Below, one piece after another: positions 43,733 to 51,805 of a DNA stretch of 64,000 nt. Each line of letters opens with the position of its first letter. Positions within the stretch are counted from its first letter, which is position 1. Both the position numbers and the translations under genes were made by a program. The notes beneath the pieces were generated by a model. It saw nothing but the letters and a program-made list of their open reading frames with translations, had not been told where the DNA came from and did not search any database. The stretch comes from Hafnia paralvei ATCC 29927 (GTDB lineage: Bacteria; Pseudomonadota; Gammaproteobacteria; Enterobacterales; Enterobacteriaceae), in contig NZ_LXET01000007.1 in NCBI RefSeq assembly GCF_001655005.1, positions 62,001 to 126,000 of the forward strand. Reading direction: 5' to 3'.

Positions 43733-43877
43733 TACTGTCTCCTTTAGTCCGTAGTGGCAGGTACAGTGAAACGTCATAAACCTCAGCGCAGAATGCGCAG
43801 GGTATTAGCTCTTTAAGCGTAGTGCGTTAGGTAATCACGTGAGCTGACAGGGTGTGAATATACGGAAGGGATCACAG

Positions 43878-43901
43878 TTTGGTGCGCAAATGCGCACCAA
43901 A
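43878..43901. other. Hairpin after selB
   Basis: TTTGGTGCGCA-AA-TGCGCACCAAA is a perfect 11 bp stem 17 bases after the selB stop. It lacks a T-run on the downstream side of the minus strand, so termination is possible but not typical. Confidence 0.55.
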
Positions 43902-43917
43902 AAGCCATTAAGGGGGA

Positions 43918-45786
43918 TTACTCATCGCTAAATAACGCGCTGTCTCGGAGTAAATGATCGTTGCCACGACGACGGGTGAATCCGCTGCGATCGAAAAATT
44001 CAAGGATCTGAATGGCAAGTTTACGGCCCACGCCTAGACGATCACGGAAATCTGCTGCTGAAGTACTGCCTTGAGTCGCATCCATTGCACGGATCAGATC
44101 GGCAAATTGGTGCATGCGTTCGGTGCGATAGTATCGATCTTTGACTACGGCGGTGATATACCCTTGCAGCGCCGCCTGACGCAGTAACTGACGCATTTCG
44201 TTTTCATCAACCTTCAATTCATTGGCCAGATCGCGCACCCACCAAGGCGCATCTTGCATCAATGGCTCGACATTTTCCCACAATGCCTGTTGGGCAGGAG
44301 TCATGGTTAAACCATGTTGAGGCAGATGCAGCCAACCGCGGCTATTTACAATGAGTTTGTTAGCGAGCAACTGGTTGATAAGCGTAAACACCAGAGATTC
44401 TGGCTCAACGGGGAGCGCCATGCGACGCAGGCGAGCCCGGCCTACGCCCATCTGATCGTTATGCTGCTCATGGAACAAGGCAAGCGTATCTAGCAAACGC
44501 TGTTGGAACTGATTAGCTAATTCGTTAGACAGTGCATAGTCACCGACCACGAGTAGATCATCGGAGTGGAATAGCTCGCTACAGTGTTCTGTGGTGAGCT
44601 GACGTTCCCAAGCAAAATTAGGAATCGAAAGTGTGCCCTTTGGAAGACGGAGTGCGAGCACCTCAGCATCGGATTTAGCGTTAGCAAGTTGTTGAAGCCA
44701 ATTCAAAAAGACGGGGAGACGTTTGCCTCGACGCGGAGATGAAATCTGCAAAACGCGTGCGGCACCCAGCGTGGTTCGAGCGGAGATATCGCGCACGATC
44801 AGCGTGTCGTTTTCGACCAGCCACAGCGGGCTATCAAGCACCAACTCAGCCAACTGAACCACGCTTTCTGGAGATTGTTCTTCCAGTAGAGAGATACGAC
44901 CAGTGATATGGCTGGCAGCATGGTGCAGATGCAGCGGCTGCCAATGCTGAATTGGCGCGATGGGATCGAGCGCAACCAGAATCCGCGTGCTTGCAGCCTC
45001 AGATGGACGCTGGGCCAGTAGCCAATCGCCACGGCTAATTTGATCTTTATTCACCTCGCCACTGAGATTTAACGCAATGCGTTGTCCTGCATGAGCATTC
45101 TCAGATGGTTGATTCTGAGCGTGAATTCCGCGTACGCGTACCGGTCGATCGCAGCCGGTCAACCATAAGCTATCGCCCACGCTGACATGTCCAGCCAACG
45201 CGGTGCCGGTAACAACGAGACCGGCGCCTTTCACGCTAAAGGCACGGTCAATTGCCAGACGGAAGCGTTTGTCTAAATGGGCTGGCGCCTCGGTCAATGC
45301 GATGAGGTGTGTTCGCAACGCTTCGATTCCGTCACCCTGTGAGGCTGCGGTAACAAATATGGGGGCGTCGCGCCATCCCATCTGATTGAGCAACTCGGTG
45401 ACCTGCTCATGGACTTCATTGATGCGTTCACTCTCTACGCGATCGGCTTTGGTTAGCGCAACGGTTAGCGCGGGTTTGCCCGCTAAGCGTAACAGCGTTA
45501 GGTGTTCACGCGTTTGCGCCATCACGCCGTCATCGCAGGCGACGACCAGTAAAGCGTGTGGAATGCCACCGATTCCTGCCAGCATGTTAGCGAGGAACTT
45601 TTCATGGCCGGGGACATCGATAAAACCAAGCACCGTACCATTTTCTAAAGGGAGATAGGCATAGCCGAGATCGATCGTCATACCGCGGCGTTTTTCTTCC
45701 GGCAAACGGTCTGCATCAACGCCGGTTAACGCCTGTAGCAGGGTGGTTTTTCCGTGGTCAACGTGCCCAGCGGTTGCAATAATCAT
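43918..45786 (-). CDS. selB: Selenocysteine-specific elongation factor SelB
   Basis: A 622-residue GTPase that brings Sec-tRNA to UGA codons followed by a SECIS hairpin. EF-Tu-like domains I-III: G1 AGHVDHGKTTLLQAL, G2/G3 GMTIDLGYAYLPL and DVPGHEKFLANM, G4 ALTKADRV. A C-terminal array of winged-helix domains (about 370-622), the last of which binds SECIS RNA (FRDRLGVGRKLAIQILEFFDRSGFTRR in parts). Its ATG overlaps the selA stop by four bases. Confidence 0.97.
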   Translation of the reverse strand: MIIATAGHVDHGKTTLLQALTGVDADRLPEEKRRGMTIDLGYAYLPLENGTVLGFIDVPGHEKFLANMLAGIGGIPHALLVVACDDGVMAQTREHLTLLRLAGKPALTVALTKADRVESERINEVHEQVTELLNQMGWRDAPIFVTAASQGDGIEALRTHLIALTEAPAHLDKRFRLAIDRAFSVKGAGLVVTGTALAGHVSVGDSLWLTGCDRPVRVRGIHAQNQPSENAHAGQRIALNLSGEVNKDQISRGDWLLAQRPSEAASTRILVALDPIAPIQHWQPLHLHHAASHITGRISLLEEQSPESVVQLAELVLDSPLWLVENDTLIVRDISARTTLGAARVLQISSPRRGKRLPVFLNWLQQLANAKSDAEVLALRLPKGTLSIPNFAWERQLTTEHCSELFHSDDLLVVGDYALSNELANQFQQRLLDTLALFHEQHNDQMGVGRARLRRMALPVEPESLVFTLINQLLANKLIVNSRGWLHLPQHGLTMTPAQQALWENVEPLMQDAPWWVRDLANELKVDENEMRQLLRQAALQGYITAVVKDRYYRTERMHQFADLIRAMDATQGSTSAADFRDRLGVGRKLAIQILEFFDRSGFTRRRGNDHLLRDSALFSDE

Positions 45787-47186
45787 GGGCGTAACTCCTG
45801 TAATAACGCGAGCAAAAGTCCTTCTTCATCTTCTAGACAGCGTAAGTCCAGCCATAGTTTACCTTCGCCAATACGGCCAATGACTGGGCATGGTAGGGCG
45901 CGCCATTGCTGGGAAAGCGCATCCAATTCCCCCCCTTTTCCACTGTGCGGCATGAATGTAATAGCGACGCTGGGGAGTCGGTCAATAGGGAGTGAGCCGC
46001 TGCCTATTTGCGACTGGCATGGCGTAATGGCTACGTTAAACTGCTCGGCAAAATGGCGTTGCAGTGGTGGCAATAGGCGCTCGGCGCAGGCGCGAATCGC
46101 TGACTCAGGGCGTGTCATATGGCGCAGCGTTGGCAGTGATTGTGCGAGTTTCTCCGGCTGCTGATAGAGCTGGAGCGTCGCGTCGAGCGCCGCCAGCGTC
46201 ATCTTGCCGCAACGCAGCGCACGCTTGAGCGGGTGGTTTTGCAGTTGCTCAATTAATTTGCGTTTGCCGACGATAATGCCTGCCTGAGGGCCGCCGAGTA
46301 GCTTATCACCGGAGAAGCTCACTAAATCTACGCCGTCGGCGATCAGTGCCTGCGGCATGGGTTCTGCTGGCAAACCGTAGCAAGCCATGTTGATCAGAGA
46401 TCCACTGCCTAGATCGGTGATGACCGGAATACCCGTTTCCTGCCCCAAGGCGACCAGCTCAGCTTCGTTAACCGCTGAGGTAAAGCCTTGAATCGCATAG
46501 TTACTGGTATGCACCTTCATCAGCAATGCCGTGTTTTCATTGATCGCTTGGCGATAATCTTTCAGATGGGTGCGGTTGGTAGTGCCGACTTCAGCCAGTT
46601 CGCAGCCTGCCTGACGCATGACGTCTGGAATGCGAAATGCGCCGCCGATCTCCACCAGTTCACCACGCGAGACAATAACCTGTTTGTTGTTGGCTAACGC
46701 GGCCAGCATCAGCAATACCGCAGCGGCATTATTGTTGACGATACAGGCATCTTCCGCGCCGGTTAATTCACACAGTCGATCGGCTATCGCACGGTCGCGG
46801 TGCCCTCGGCCTGCACCGTCGAGATCGTACTCCAGCGTGACTGAGTGGCGCATAGCGAGAGCAGTGGCGTCGATGGCTTGTTCAGCCAGCAGTGCGCGGC
46901 CTAGATTGGTATGCAACACGGTGCCTGTAAGGTTAAACACCTGCTGTAACGCGTTTTTCTGGCTAGCGGAGAGCTGATGAGCGACAGCCAGTTCCCAATT
47001 ATCGCACCACGCGGGAAGCTGTTGCTCGGCACGAATGCGGTCGCGCGCCTGCTGTTGCAGCTCGCGCAGGGTTTTAGTGACGAGCTGTGTGCCATAGGTT
47101 TTCAACAAGGGTTGAAAAGTGTCGTCGCGTAACAGGGTATCGACGGACGGAATTTGACTGTAAAGAGTCTGGCTGTCTGCGCTCAT
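45783..47186 (-). CDS. selA: L-seryl-tRNA(Sec) selenium transferase SelA
   Basis: A 467-residue PLP enzyme that converts seryl-tRNA(Sec) to selenocysteyl-tRNA(Sec) with selenophosphate. N-terminal tRNA-binding region (residues 1-60), NLTGTVLHTNLGRALL, NNNAAAVLLML and the PLP Lys in LVSFSGDKLLGGPQAG near residue 295. It is slightly longer than E. coli SelA (463). Together with selB it forms an operon whose 5' leader carries a hairpin at 47198-47232. This implies selenoproteins such as formate dehydrogenases elsewhere in the genome. Confidence 0.97.
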   Translation of the reverse strand: MSADSQTLYSQIPSVDTLLRDDTFQPLLKTYGTQLVTKTLRELQQQARDRIRAEQQLPAWCDNWELAVAHQLSASQKNALQQVFNLTGTVLHTNLGRALLAEQAIDATALAMRHSVTLEYDLDGAGRGHRDRAIADRLCELTGAEDACIVNNNAAAVLLMLAALANNKQVIVSRGELVEIGGAFRIPDVMRQAGCELAEVGTTNRTHLKDYRQAINENTALLMKVHTSNYAIQGFTSAVNEAELVALGQETGIPVITDLGSGSLINMACYGLPAEPMPQALIADGVDLVSFSGDKLLGGPQAGIIVGKRKLIEQLQNHPLKRALRCGKMTLAALDATLQLYQQPEKLAQSLPTLRHMTRPESAIRACAERLLPPLQRHFAEQFNVAITPCQSQIGSGSLPIDRLPSVAITFMPHSGKGGELDALSQQWRALPCPVIGRIGEGKLWLDLRCLEDEEGLLLALLQELRP

Positions 47187-47197
47187 GGTGATCTCAC

Positions 47198-47232
47198 GCC
47201 TTTATCATCGTAATGGCGAATATGATAAAGGC
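47198..47232 (-). promoter_or_regulatory. selA 5' leader hairpin, possible SECIS-like element
   Basis: GCCTTTATCAT (47198-47208) and ATGATAAAGGC (47222-47232) are perfectly complementary around a 13-base loop, ending 12 bases before the selA ATG. In E. coli a SECIS-like element in the selAB leader binds SelB and lowers translation. This hairpin occupies the matching place, but the diagnostic loop bases are not established. Confidence 0.5.
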
Positions 47233-47288
47233 TGAGGGCGCAAGAATATACCCTTCATCCTTGAAGGTGCATTATCGGTTCTGCTCAA

Positions 47289-47900
47289 TCAGCTGACCGG
47301 TGGTTCCGTGCGGGTAAAGCTTTCACGTTTAAATAAACGCTCGGCCAGTTTCACCAGCTCTGGACGATTCACGCACCAGTTTGGCGCTACGCGACGGAAG
47401 TTGAGATATCCCAGACAGCAGCCGGTTGCAACGTCAGCCAATGTCATCTGCGGCCCGTTGAGCCACTTGCCGTCTTTGGCATGTTTTTCCAGCGCGTCTA
47501 AACCGCGATCGATTTTGCTACGTTGGCGGATGATCCAATCGCTATTTTGTTTATCCGCAGGGCGCATCATTTCTTGCACCAAAAGTACAGCTGCATCGCA
47601 GATACCGTCTGACAGGGCTTCTAGCTGGCGAATGCGCAGCGCTTGTTGGCGATCTTCGGGCAAAAATTTTGGTGAGGCATCCAAGAGATCGACGTATTCA
47701 GCGATGATCGGTGAATCATAAAAAATTTCACCGTCAGCAGTCACTAACGCGGGGATTTTGCCGAGCGGATTGTATTGCGGTACGTGAGTGGTGCTTTCCC
47801 ATGGGATATCATTAACAAATTCAAAGGTTAGCCCTTTTTCCAACAACAGTATAAAGATTTTTCGCACGTAGGGGCTGGTATAGCTGCCAATGAGTTTCAT
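47289..47900 (-). CDS. yibF: Glutathione S-transferase family protein YibF
   Basis: A 203-residue GST-fold protein. N-terminal thioredoxin-like domain (MKLIGSYTSPYVRKIFILL; NPLGKIPALV; DSPIIAEYVD) and a C-terminal helical domain (about 85-200) with NFRRVAPNWCVNRPELVKL. The sequence follows E. coli YibF, which is also upstream of selA. Its substrate is unknown. It is separated from selA by about 100 bases that include the selA leader. Confidence 0.92.
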   Translation of the reverse strand: MKLIGSYTSPYVRKIFILLLEKGLTFEFVNDIPWESTTHVPQYNPLGKIPALVTADGEIFYDSPIIAEYVDLLDASPKFLPEDRQQALRIRQLEALSDGICDAAVLLVQEMMRPADKQNSDWIIRQRSKIDRGLDALEKHAKDGKWLNGPQMTLADVATGCCLGYLNFRRVAPNWCVNRPELVKLAERLFKRESFTRTEPPVS

Positions 47901-47936
47901 TGTCCCTGTCCTTATCCAATAGTTGAGAGTTTATAG

Positions 47937-48013
47937 CCGTCATACTTCAAGCTGCATTTTTGGTGGCTGCGTGCGCTCACTGACCGTCTCAATGCAACTT
48001 GAGTCATTTGGCT
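47937..48013. repeat. Interspersed palindromic repeat, copy 2
   Basis: About 77 bases aligning with 1164-1243: ATACTTCAAGCTGCAT at 47942 and ATGCAACTTGAGTCAT ending at 48007 are imperfect inverted ends (12 of 16), with the shared interior GCATTTTTGGTGG and CGCTCACT. It lies upstream of yibF, between it and the DUF1471 gene. Confidence 0.75.
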
Positions 48014-48103
48014 AATGAAGAGGATTTAGGGATGAGTATGGCAGAAACGCCTCGCATAGAAAGAGGGAACCGACCACGGTATGCGGCCGGTTGATAAAAT
48101 AGT

Positions 48104-48382
48104 TTACTTCTTCTTATAAATCTCAGCGGTACCGCGGGCAATATCTCCCATGCCTTCAGTGCCAACAGAGGTTATACGATACGCATCAGCATCTTTTTCT
48201 TCGGCTTTTTTCTCCAATTTTTTGACGATATCGTCCATGGTTCCGTCACGAACTTCTGCGCTGACATCGCCGATTTTGGTGTATTTCTCCATATCGGAAT
48301 GTTTGATTTCATCGGCTGCGCTAGAGAATGCAGAGAAAGAAAGCAGAGAGGCCCCTGCGATTGCCAGAAGATATTTATTCAT
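48104..48382 (-). CDS. Small secreted DUF1471 (YdgH/BhsA/McbA-like) protein
   Basis: A 92-residue protein with a signal peptide (MNKYLLAIAGASLLSFSAFSSA, cleavage near Ala23) and a 69-residue mature domain of the DUF1471 kind, with the typical KIGDVSAEV, EKKAEEKDADAYRITSVGT in part and ARGTAEIYKKK end. Enteric relatives (BhsA, McbA, YdgH, YhcN) are periplasmic or envelope stress proteins linked to biofilm or acid and oxidative stress; which relative this matches is unclear. I chose ATG 48382, preceded by GAGGATTAAAG. Monocistronic. Confidence 0.88.
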   Translation of the reverse strand: MNKYLLAIAGASLLSFSAFSSAADEIKHSDMEKYTKIGDVSAEVRDGTMDDIVKKLEKKAEEKDADAYRITSVGTEGMGDIARGTAEIYKKK

Positions 48383-48781
48383 TTCTTTAATCCTCAATTT
48401 ATTATTGGGTTACTGATTGGGGTCAATTTGAAACTCAAAACAGCATTGTGACGCCTAACAAGATGAGATGATTAAGAACGCTAACAAGCGTGTTTTTTGA
48501 ACACGTTTTAAGCGTAGTGGATATTTTCAGAAATGATAGGGGAAAAAGGTCTAATGGGATTGCAGGGGACGAGTTCCCCTGTATGAGCGCAGCACGCGTA
48601 TGCTTATCGGTTTCTATTTAATGATGGTGTAAATATCGGCGCTTCATCTTGTAGCGATAATATTTATTATAGAATGACTGATAATACAGACAGCCATTAT
48701 TATTCGTGATTGAACTGTTGATATAGAATAAGAAAACAGGGAGCGTATGCTCCCTGTTTAGATAATGATGAAACTTAAATA
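48383..48781. other. Region between DUF1471 gene and glpQ
   Basis: About 400 bases without a gene. It holds the DUF1471 upstream region, a short hairpin CGTGTT...AACACG (48490 area), another CAGGGGA...TCCCCTG at 48563-48581 and the glpQ terminator at 48733. No ORF or known RNA was recognised. Confidence 0.55.
48733..48760 (-). terminator. Terminator after glpQ
   Basis: AAACAGGGAGC-GTAT-GCTCCCTGTTT is a perfect 11 bp stem. On the minus strand it is followed by TCTTATTC. It lies 22 bases after the glpQ stop. Confidence 0.88.
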
Positions 48782-49858
48782 TTATTTATGTTGACCTTGT
48801 TTTTCTAAGAACTGCACGCCTTTATCTGGGAAATCGGTAAATACCCCATCAACGCCGGCTTTGTTGTAGATCAGATCGTACAGTTGGTCGCCGTTACTCA
48901 CGTAGTCAGGCAGTGCGTCAACGCGAATGGTATAGGGATGTACTACCATTTTGACTGCGTGAGCATCGGTAACCATCGCGGTGAGTTTCGGGTTCTCTTT
49001 GGTTGCATCTTTCCCCACCAACATATGGTAATCAGGGCCAATACCATCGGCGTATTGAGCAATCTGTTTCATCGCGCCTGGCTTGAACATCCAGTCGTAA
49101 TCGTAGTTTACCCATGTCCCGTCAGGTTTCTTTTCGTAGGTTTCATTCCAGTCGGTATAGGCGATTAACTGAACCAGTTTCAGATCCATGCCCATCTTAG
49201 GTTCAAGCTCATTTTTAATGCGTTTGAGCTCGTTAGGATCGAAACATTGCAGATAGACGTTATCGTTCTTGCCGGTATAGCCGTATTGCTTAAGCACCTG
49301 CAATACTTTGGTGGAGATATCTTTGCCTTCCTGCTGGTGGAACCACGGCGCCTTGATCTCTGGGTAAATCCCGATATTTTTACCCGTTGAGTGGTTTAGA
49401 CCCTGAACGAATTCAATCTCTTCTTCAAAGGTATGGATACGGAAATCCGATTTGCCCATAGGGAAACGGCCCGGATAGCTTTGCACACGCTTACCGTCTT
49501 TTATGTCAAAGCCTTCGGTGAATTTCAGAGACTTGATTTCATCGAGCGTGAAATCGATAGCGTAATAGCGACCATCCTTGCGCGCGCGATCAGGGAAACG
49601 ATCAGCGACGTCGGTGACGCGATCTAGATAATGATCGTGTAGTACAACCAGATGGTCATCCTTGGTCATCACCAGATCTTGTTCTAAATAATCAGCCCCT
49701 TGTGCATAGGCCATCGCCTTGGATGGCAAGGAGTGCTCAGGTAGATATCCGCTCGCTCCGCGATGGGCGATAACCACTTTATCGGCAGCCTGAGCACTCA
49801 TTGCCAGAGTTCCGCTTAGCAGCAGGCCAGCCATAATCGTATTGAGTCGTAGGTTCAT
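48782..49858 (-). CDS. glpQ: Glycerophosphodiester phosphodiesterase, periplasmic
   Basis: A 358-residue periplasmic enzyme that hydrolyses glycerophosphodiesters to glycerol 3-phosphate and an alcohol. Signal peptide (residues 1-24, ending in MSAQA), then the GDPD TIM barrel with the catalytic His/Arg pair in VVIAHRGASGYLPEHS, metal-binding Glu/Asp in YLEQDLVMTKD and His in VLHDHYLDR. Length equals E. coli GlpQ. It follows glpT but is separated by a terminator, so some transcripts may end before it. Confidence 0.97.
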   Translation of the reverse strand: MNLRLNTIMAGLLLSGTLAMSAQAADKVVIAHRGASGYLPEHSLPSKAMAYAQGADYLEQDLVMTKDDHLVVLHDHYLDRVTDVADRFPDRARKDGRYYAIDFTLDEIKSLKFTEGFDIKDGKRVQSYPGRFPMGKSDFRIHTFEEEIEFVQGLNHSTGKNIGIYPEIKAPWFHQQEGKDISTKVLQVLKQYGYTGKNDNVYLQCFDPNELKRIKNELEPKMGMDLKLVQLIAYTDWNETYEKKPDGTWVNYDYDWMFKPGAMKQIAQYADGIGPDYHMLVGKDATKENPKLTAMVTDAHAVKMVVHPYTIRVDALPDYVSNGDQLYDLIYNKAGVDGVFTDFPDKGVQFLEKQGQHK

Positions 49859-49945
49859 GGTTTTCCCTTATTATTTTCCACGCCCGTGTTGCTTCACATT
49901 GCATTGTATTGGTATGCAGATTGAATGCATTAGGCGCTACCGAGG

Positions 49946-49983
49946 TAAAAAAAGGCCGCGACGCAAGGAGTTACGACGCGGCC
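49946..49983 (-). terminator. Terminator between glpT and glpQ
   Basis: On the minus strand GGCCGCGTCG and CGTCGCGGCC (one mismatch) are followed by TTTTTTT. It lies 20 bases after the glpT stop and 88 bases before glpQ. Confidence 0.88.
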
Positions 49984-50002
49984 TAATGAAACATATCAAT
50001 GG

Positions 50003-51358
50003 TTAGTTTCCGCGGTTTGCCGCGATCTGTTCGTGATGTTTCTTCTCGTTGATCATCACGATTAACAGCAGGATAACGGCCAGAATGCTACCGCCAATCA
50101 TCACCATAAAGCCGCCGTCCCAGCCGAAGAAGTCAACGGTGTAGCCCACGATGGCGCTAGCAGCAACGGAGCCGCCAAGGTAACCAAACAGACCCGTAAA
50201 TCCGGCTGCGGTCCCCGCCGCTTTCTTCGGTGCCAGTTCAAGCGCGTGCAGGCCGATCAGCATCACAGGACCGTAGATCAGGAAGCCGATGATGATCATA
50301 CAAGCCATATCGACGCCAGGATTACCCGCAGGGTTCATCCAGTAGACGATGGTGGCGATTGTCACCAGTACCATGAAGAACACGCCTGTAGCGCCACGGT
50401 TGCCGCGGAAGACTTTATCCGACATCCAGCCACACAGCAGGGTGCCCGGAATGCCCGCGTATTCATACAGGAAGTAAGCCCAAGAGGATTTATCCAGTGC
50501 GAAGTGTTTCACTTCTTTCAGATACGTTGGTGACCAGTCCAAAATGCCGTAGCGCAGTAGATAAACAAACACGTTAGCGATAGCGATATACCACAACAGT
50601 TTGTTTGGCAGCACGTACTGCATGAAGATTTGTTTAGCAGTTAGTTCTTCTTCTGCTTTTTCACTGTAATCATCGGGATAGTCGTTTTTATATTCTTCAA
50701 TCGGTGGCAGTCCACAGGACTGAGGAGTATCACGCATCAGACCAAAAGCGATCAGTGCTACTAAGATAGCGGCGATAGCCGGCATATAGAGTGCGGCGTG
50801 CCAGTCGTTAAACCATGCCATACCCAGCAGGAACAGCAACGGAGGTAAACCGCCCCCCACGTTATGGGCACAGTTCCAGACCGAAACGATACTGCCGCGC
50901 TCTTTCTGCGACCACCAGTGAACCATGGTACGGCCACATGGTGGCCATCCCATTCCCTGGAACCAGCCACACAGGAACAGCAGCACGAACATTACCGCGA
51001 TGCTTGAGGTAGCCCACGGCACAAAGCCCATGAACAGCATGACGGCGGCAGCTAAGATCAAACCCGCAGGTAAGAAGACGCGTGGGTTGGAGCGGTCAGA
51101 GACCGAGCCCATGATGAATTTGGAAAAACCGTAGGCGATGGAGATACCTGAAAGCGCAAAGCCTAGGTCGCCACGAGAGAAGCCTTGCTCGATGAGGTAA
51201 GGCATGGCCAGAGTAAAGTTTTTACGCACCAGATAGTAGGCCGCGTAACCGAAGAAGATCCCCATGAAGATCTGCCAACGTAAGCGACGATAGGTCGGAT
51301 CGACCTGCGCGTCAGGCAGTCGCTTGACGTGCGCTGCGGGTTTAAAAATGCTTAACAT
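50003..51358 (-). CDS. glpT: Glycerol-3-phosphate:phosphate antiporter
   Basis: A 451-residue inner-membrane MFS antiporter (organophosphate:Pi family) with 12 helices that imports glycerol 3-phosphate, and also fosfomycin, in exchange for phosphate. N-terminal amphipathic helix MLSIFKPAAHVKRLP, family signature GWFQGMGWPPCGRTMVHWWS in parts, and the substrate arginines in YYLVRKNF (Arg45) and the second half. Close to E. coli GlpT (452). It is divergent from glpA and shares a 447-base control region. Confidence 0.98.
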   Translation of the reverse strand: MLSIFKPAAHVKRLPDAQVDPTYRRLRWQIFMGIFFGYAAYYLVRKNFTLAMPYLIEQGFSRGDLGFALSGISIAYGFSKFIMGSVSDRSNPRVFLPAGLILAAAVMLFMGFVPWATSSIAVMFVLLFLCGWFQGMGWPPCGRTMVHWWSQKERGSIVSVWNCAHNVGGGLPPLLFLLGMAWFNDWHAALYMPAIAAILVALIAFGLMRDTPQSCGLPPIEEYKNDYPDDYSEKAEEELTAKQIFMQYVLPNKLLWYIAIANVFVYLLRYGILDWSPTYLKEVKHFALDKSSWAYFLYEYAGIPGTLLCGWMSDKVFRGNRGATGVFFMVLVTIATIVYWMNPAGNPGVDMACMIIIGFLIYGPVMLIGLHALELAPKKAAGTAAGFTGLFGYLGGSVAASAIVGYTVDFFGWDGGFMVMIGGSILAVILLLIVMINEKKHHEQIAANRGN

Positions 51359-51507
51359 ATAGATATGCCTCCGATGGCTTTCTCATTCTTTTGTGTTTCC
51401 TTTATCGATTCCCCAGTGAGCTCGGTAAAGGTCTGCTGTGTGCCTATGATAAGTAGAACAGCAATGTTTTAATTTTTGTGCCGCTTTCCGTTCAGCAAAG
51501 TGTTATC

Positions 51508-51527
51508 CATTTTCTTTTTCGAGCGTA
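51508..51527. promoter_or_regulatory. Candidate GlpR operator
   Basis: CATTTTCTTTTTCGAGCGTA matches the GlpR consensus WATKYTCGWWWWCGAMCATW at 16 of 20 positions. It lies 150 bases upstream of glpT. Single weak match; not proven. Confidence 0.3.
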
Positions 51528-51553
51528 GGGTATTCAAACGCGCATTTCTTTAC

Positions 51554-51569
51554 TGTGAGAGATCGCTCA
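51554..51569. promoter_or_regulatory. Candidate CRP site, glpT side
   Basis: TGTGAGAGATCGCTCA has a perfect left half TGTGA and a 4 of 5 right half (GCTCA for TCACA-type position, shifted). Weak; listed because a second, better site lies 94 bases away. Confidence 0.3.
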
Positions 51570-51647
51570 AATTGTTACAGTTTTATGAATGCGATGCTGA
51601 TTTTGAGCGGTTAGTTAATTTTTTGAAACCAAAAATCATACTACCCC

Positions 51648-51663
51648 AGTGATAATGATCACA
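51648..51663. promoter_or_regulatory. CRP site between glpT and glpA
   Basis: AGTGATAATGATCACA matches TGTGA-N6-TCACA at nine of ten positions and is followed by AAAA. It lies in the middle of the divergent region. Confidence 0.6.
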
Positions 51664-51708
51664 AAAATGGTTAAATGCGCGCTAATCACTTTCGTTTTGT
51701 GCGCGTAT

Positions 51709-51722
51709 TTGCTCCTTATCAA
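51709..51722 (+). promoter_or_regulatory. FNR box upstream of glpA
   Basis: TTGCTCCTTATCAA matches TTGAT-N4-ATCAA at nine of ten positions. A -10-like TTAATA at 51746-51751 would place the box near -42, a class II activation position. This suits the anaerobic glpABC genes. Confidence 0.5.
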
Positions 51723-51805
51723 ACAATTTCAGTGTGGGTTATGTCTTAATAGCCCTAATCGTTTTATCCGCATATTCATTGTTGTGAAAAGGTCGGGAGC
51801 CATTC

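Larger units (their letters stand above)
51359..51805. other. glpT-glpA divergent control region
   Basis: About 450 bases without a gene. It holds candidate sites for CRP (51554 and 51648), FNR (51709) and GlpR (51508), listed separately. This fits catabolite, oxygen and glycerol-phosphate control of both operons as known in E. coli. Confidence 0.65.
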
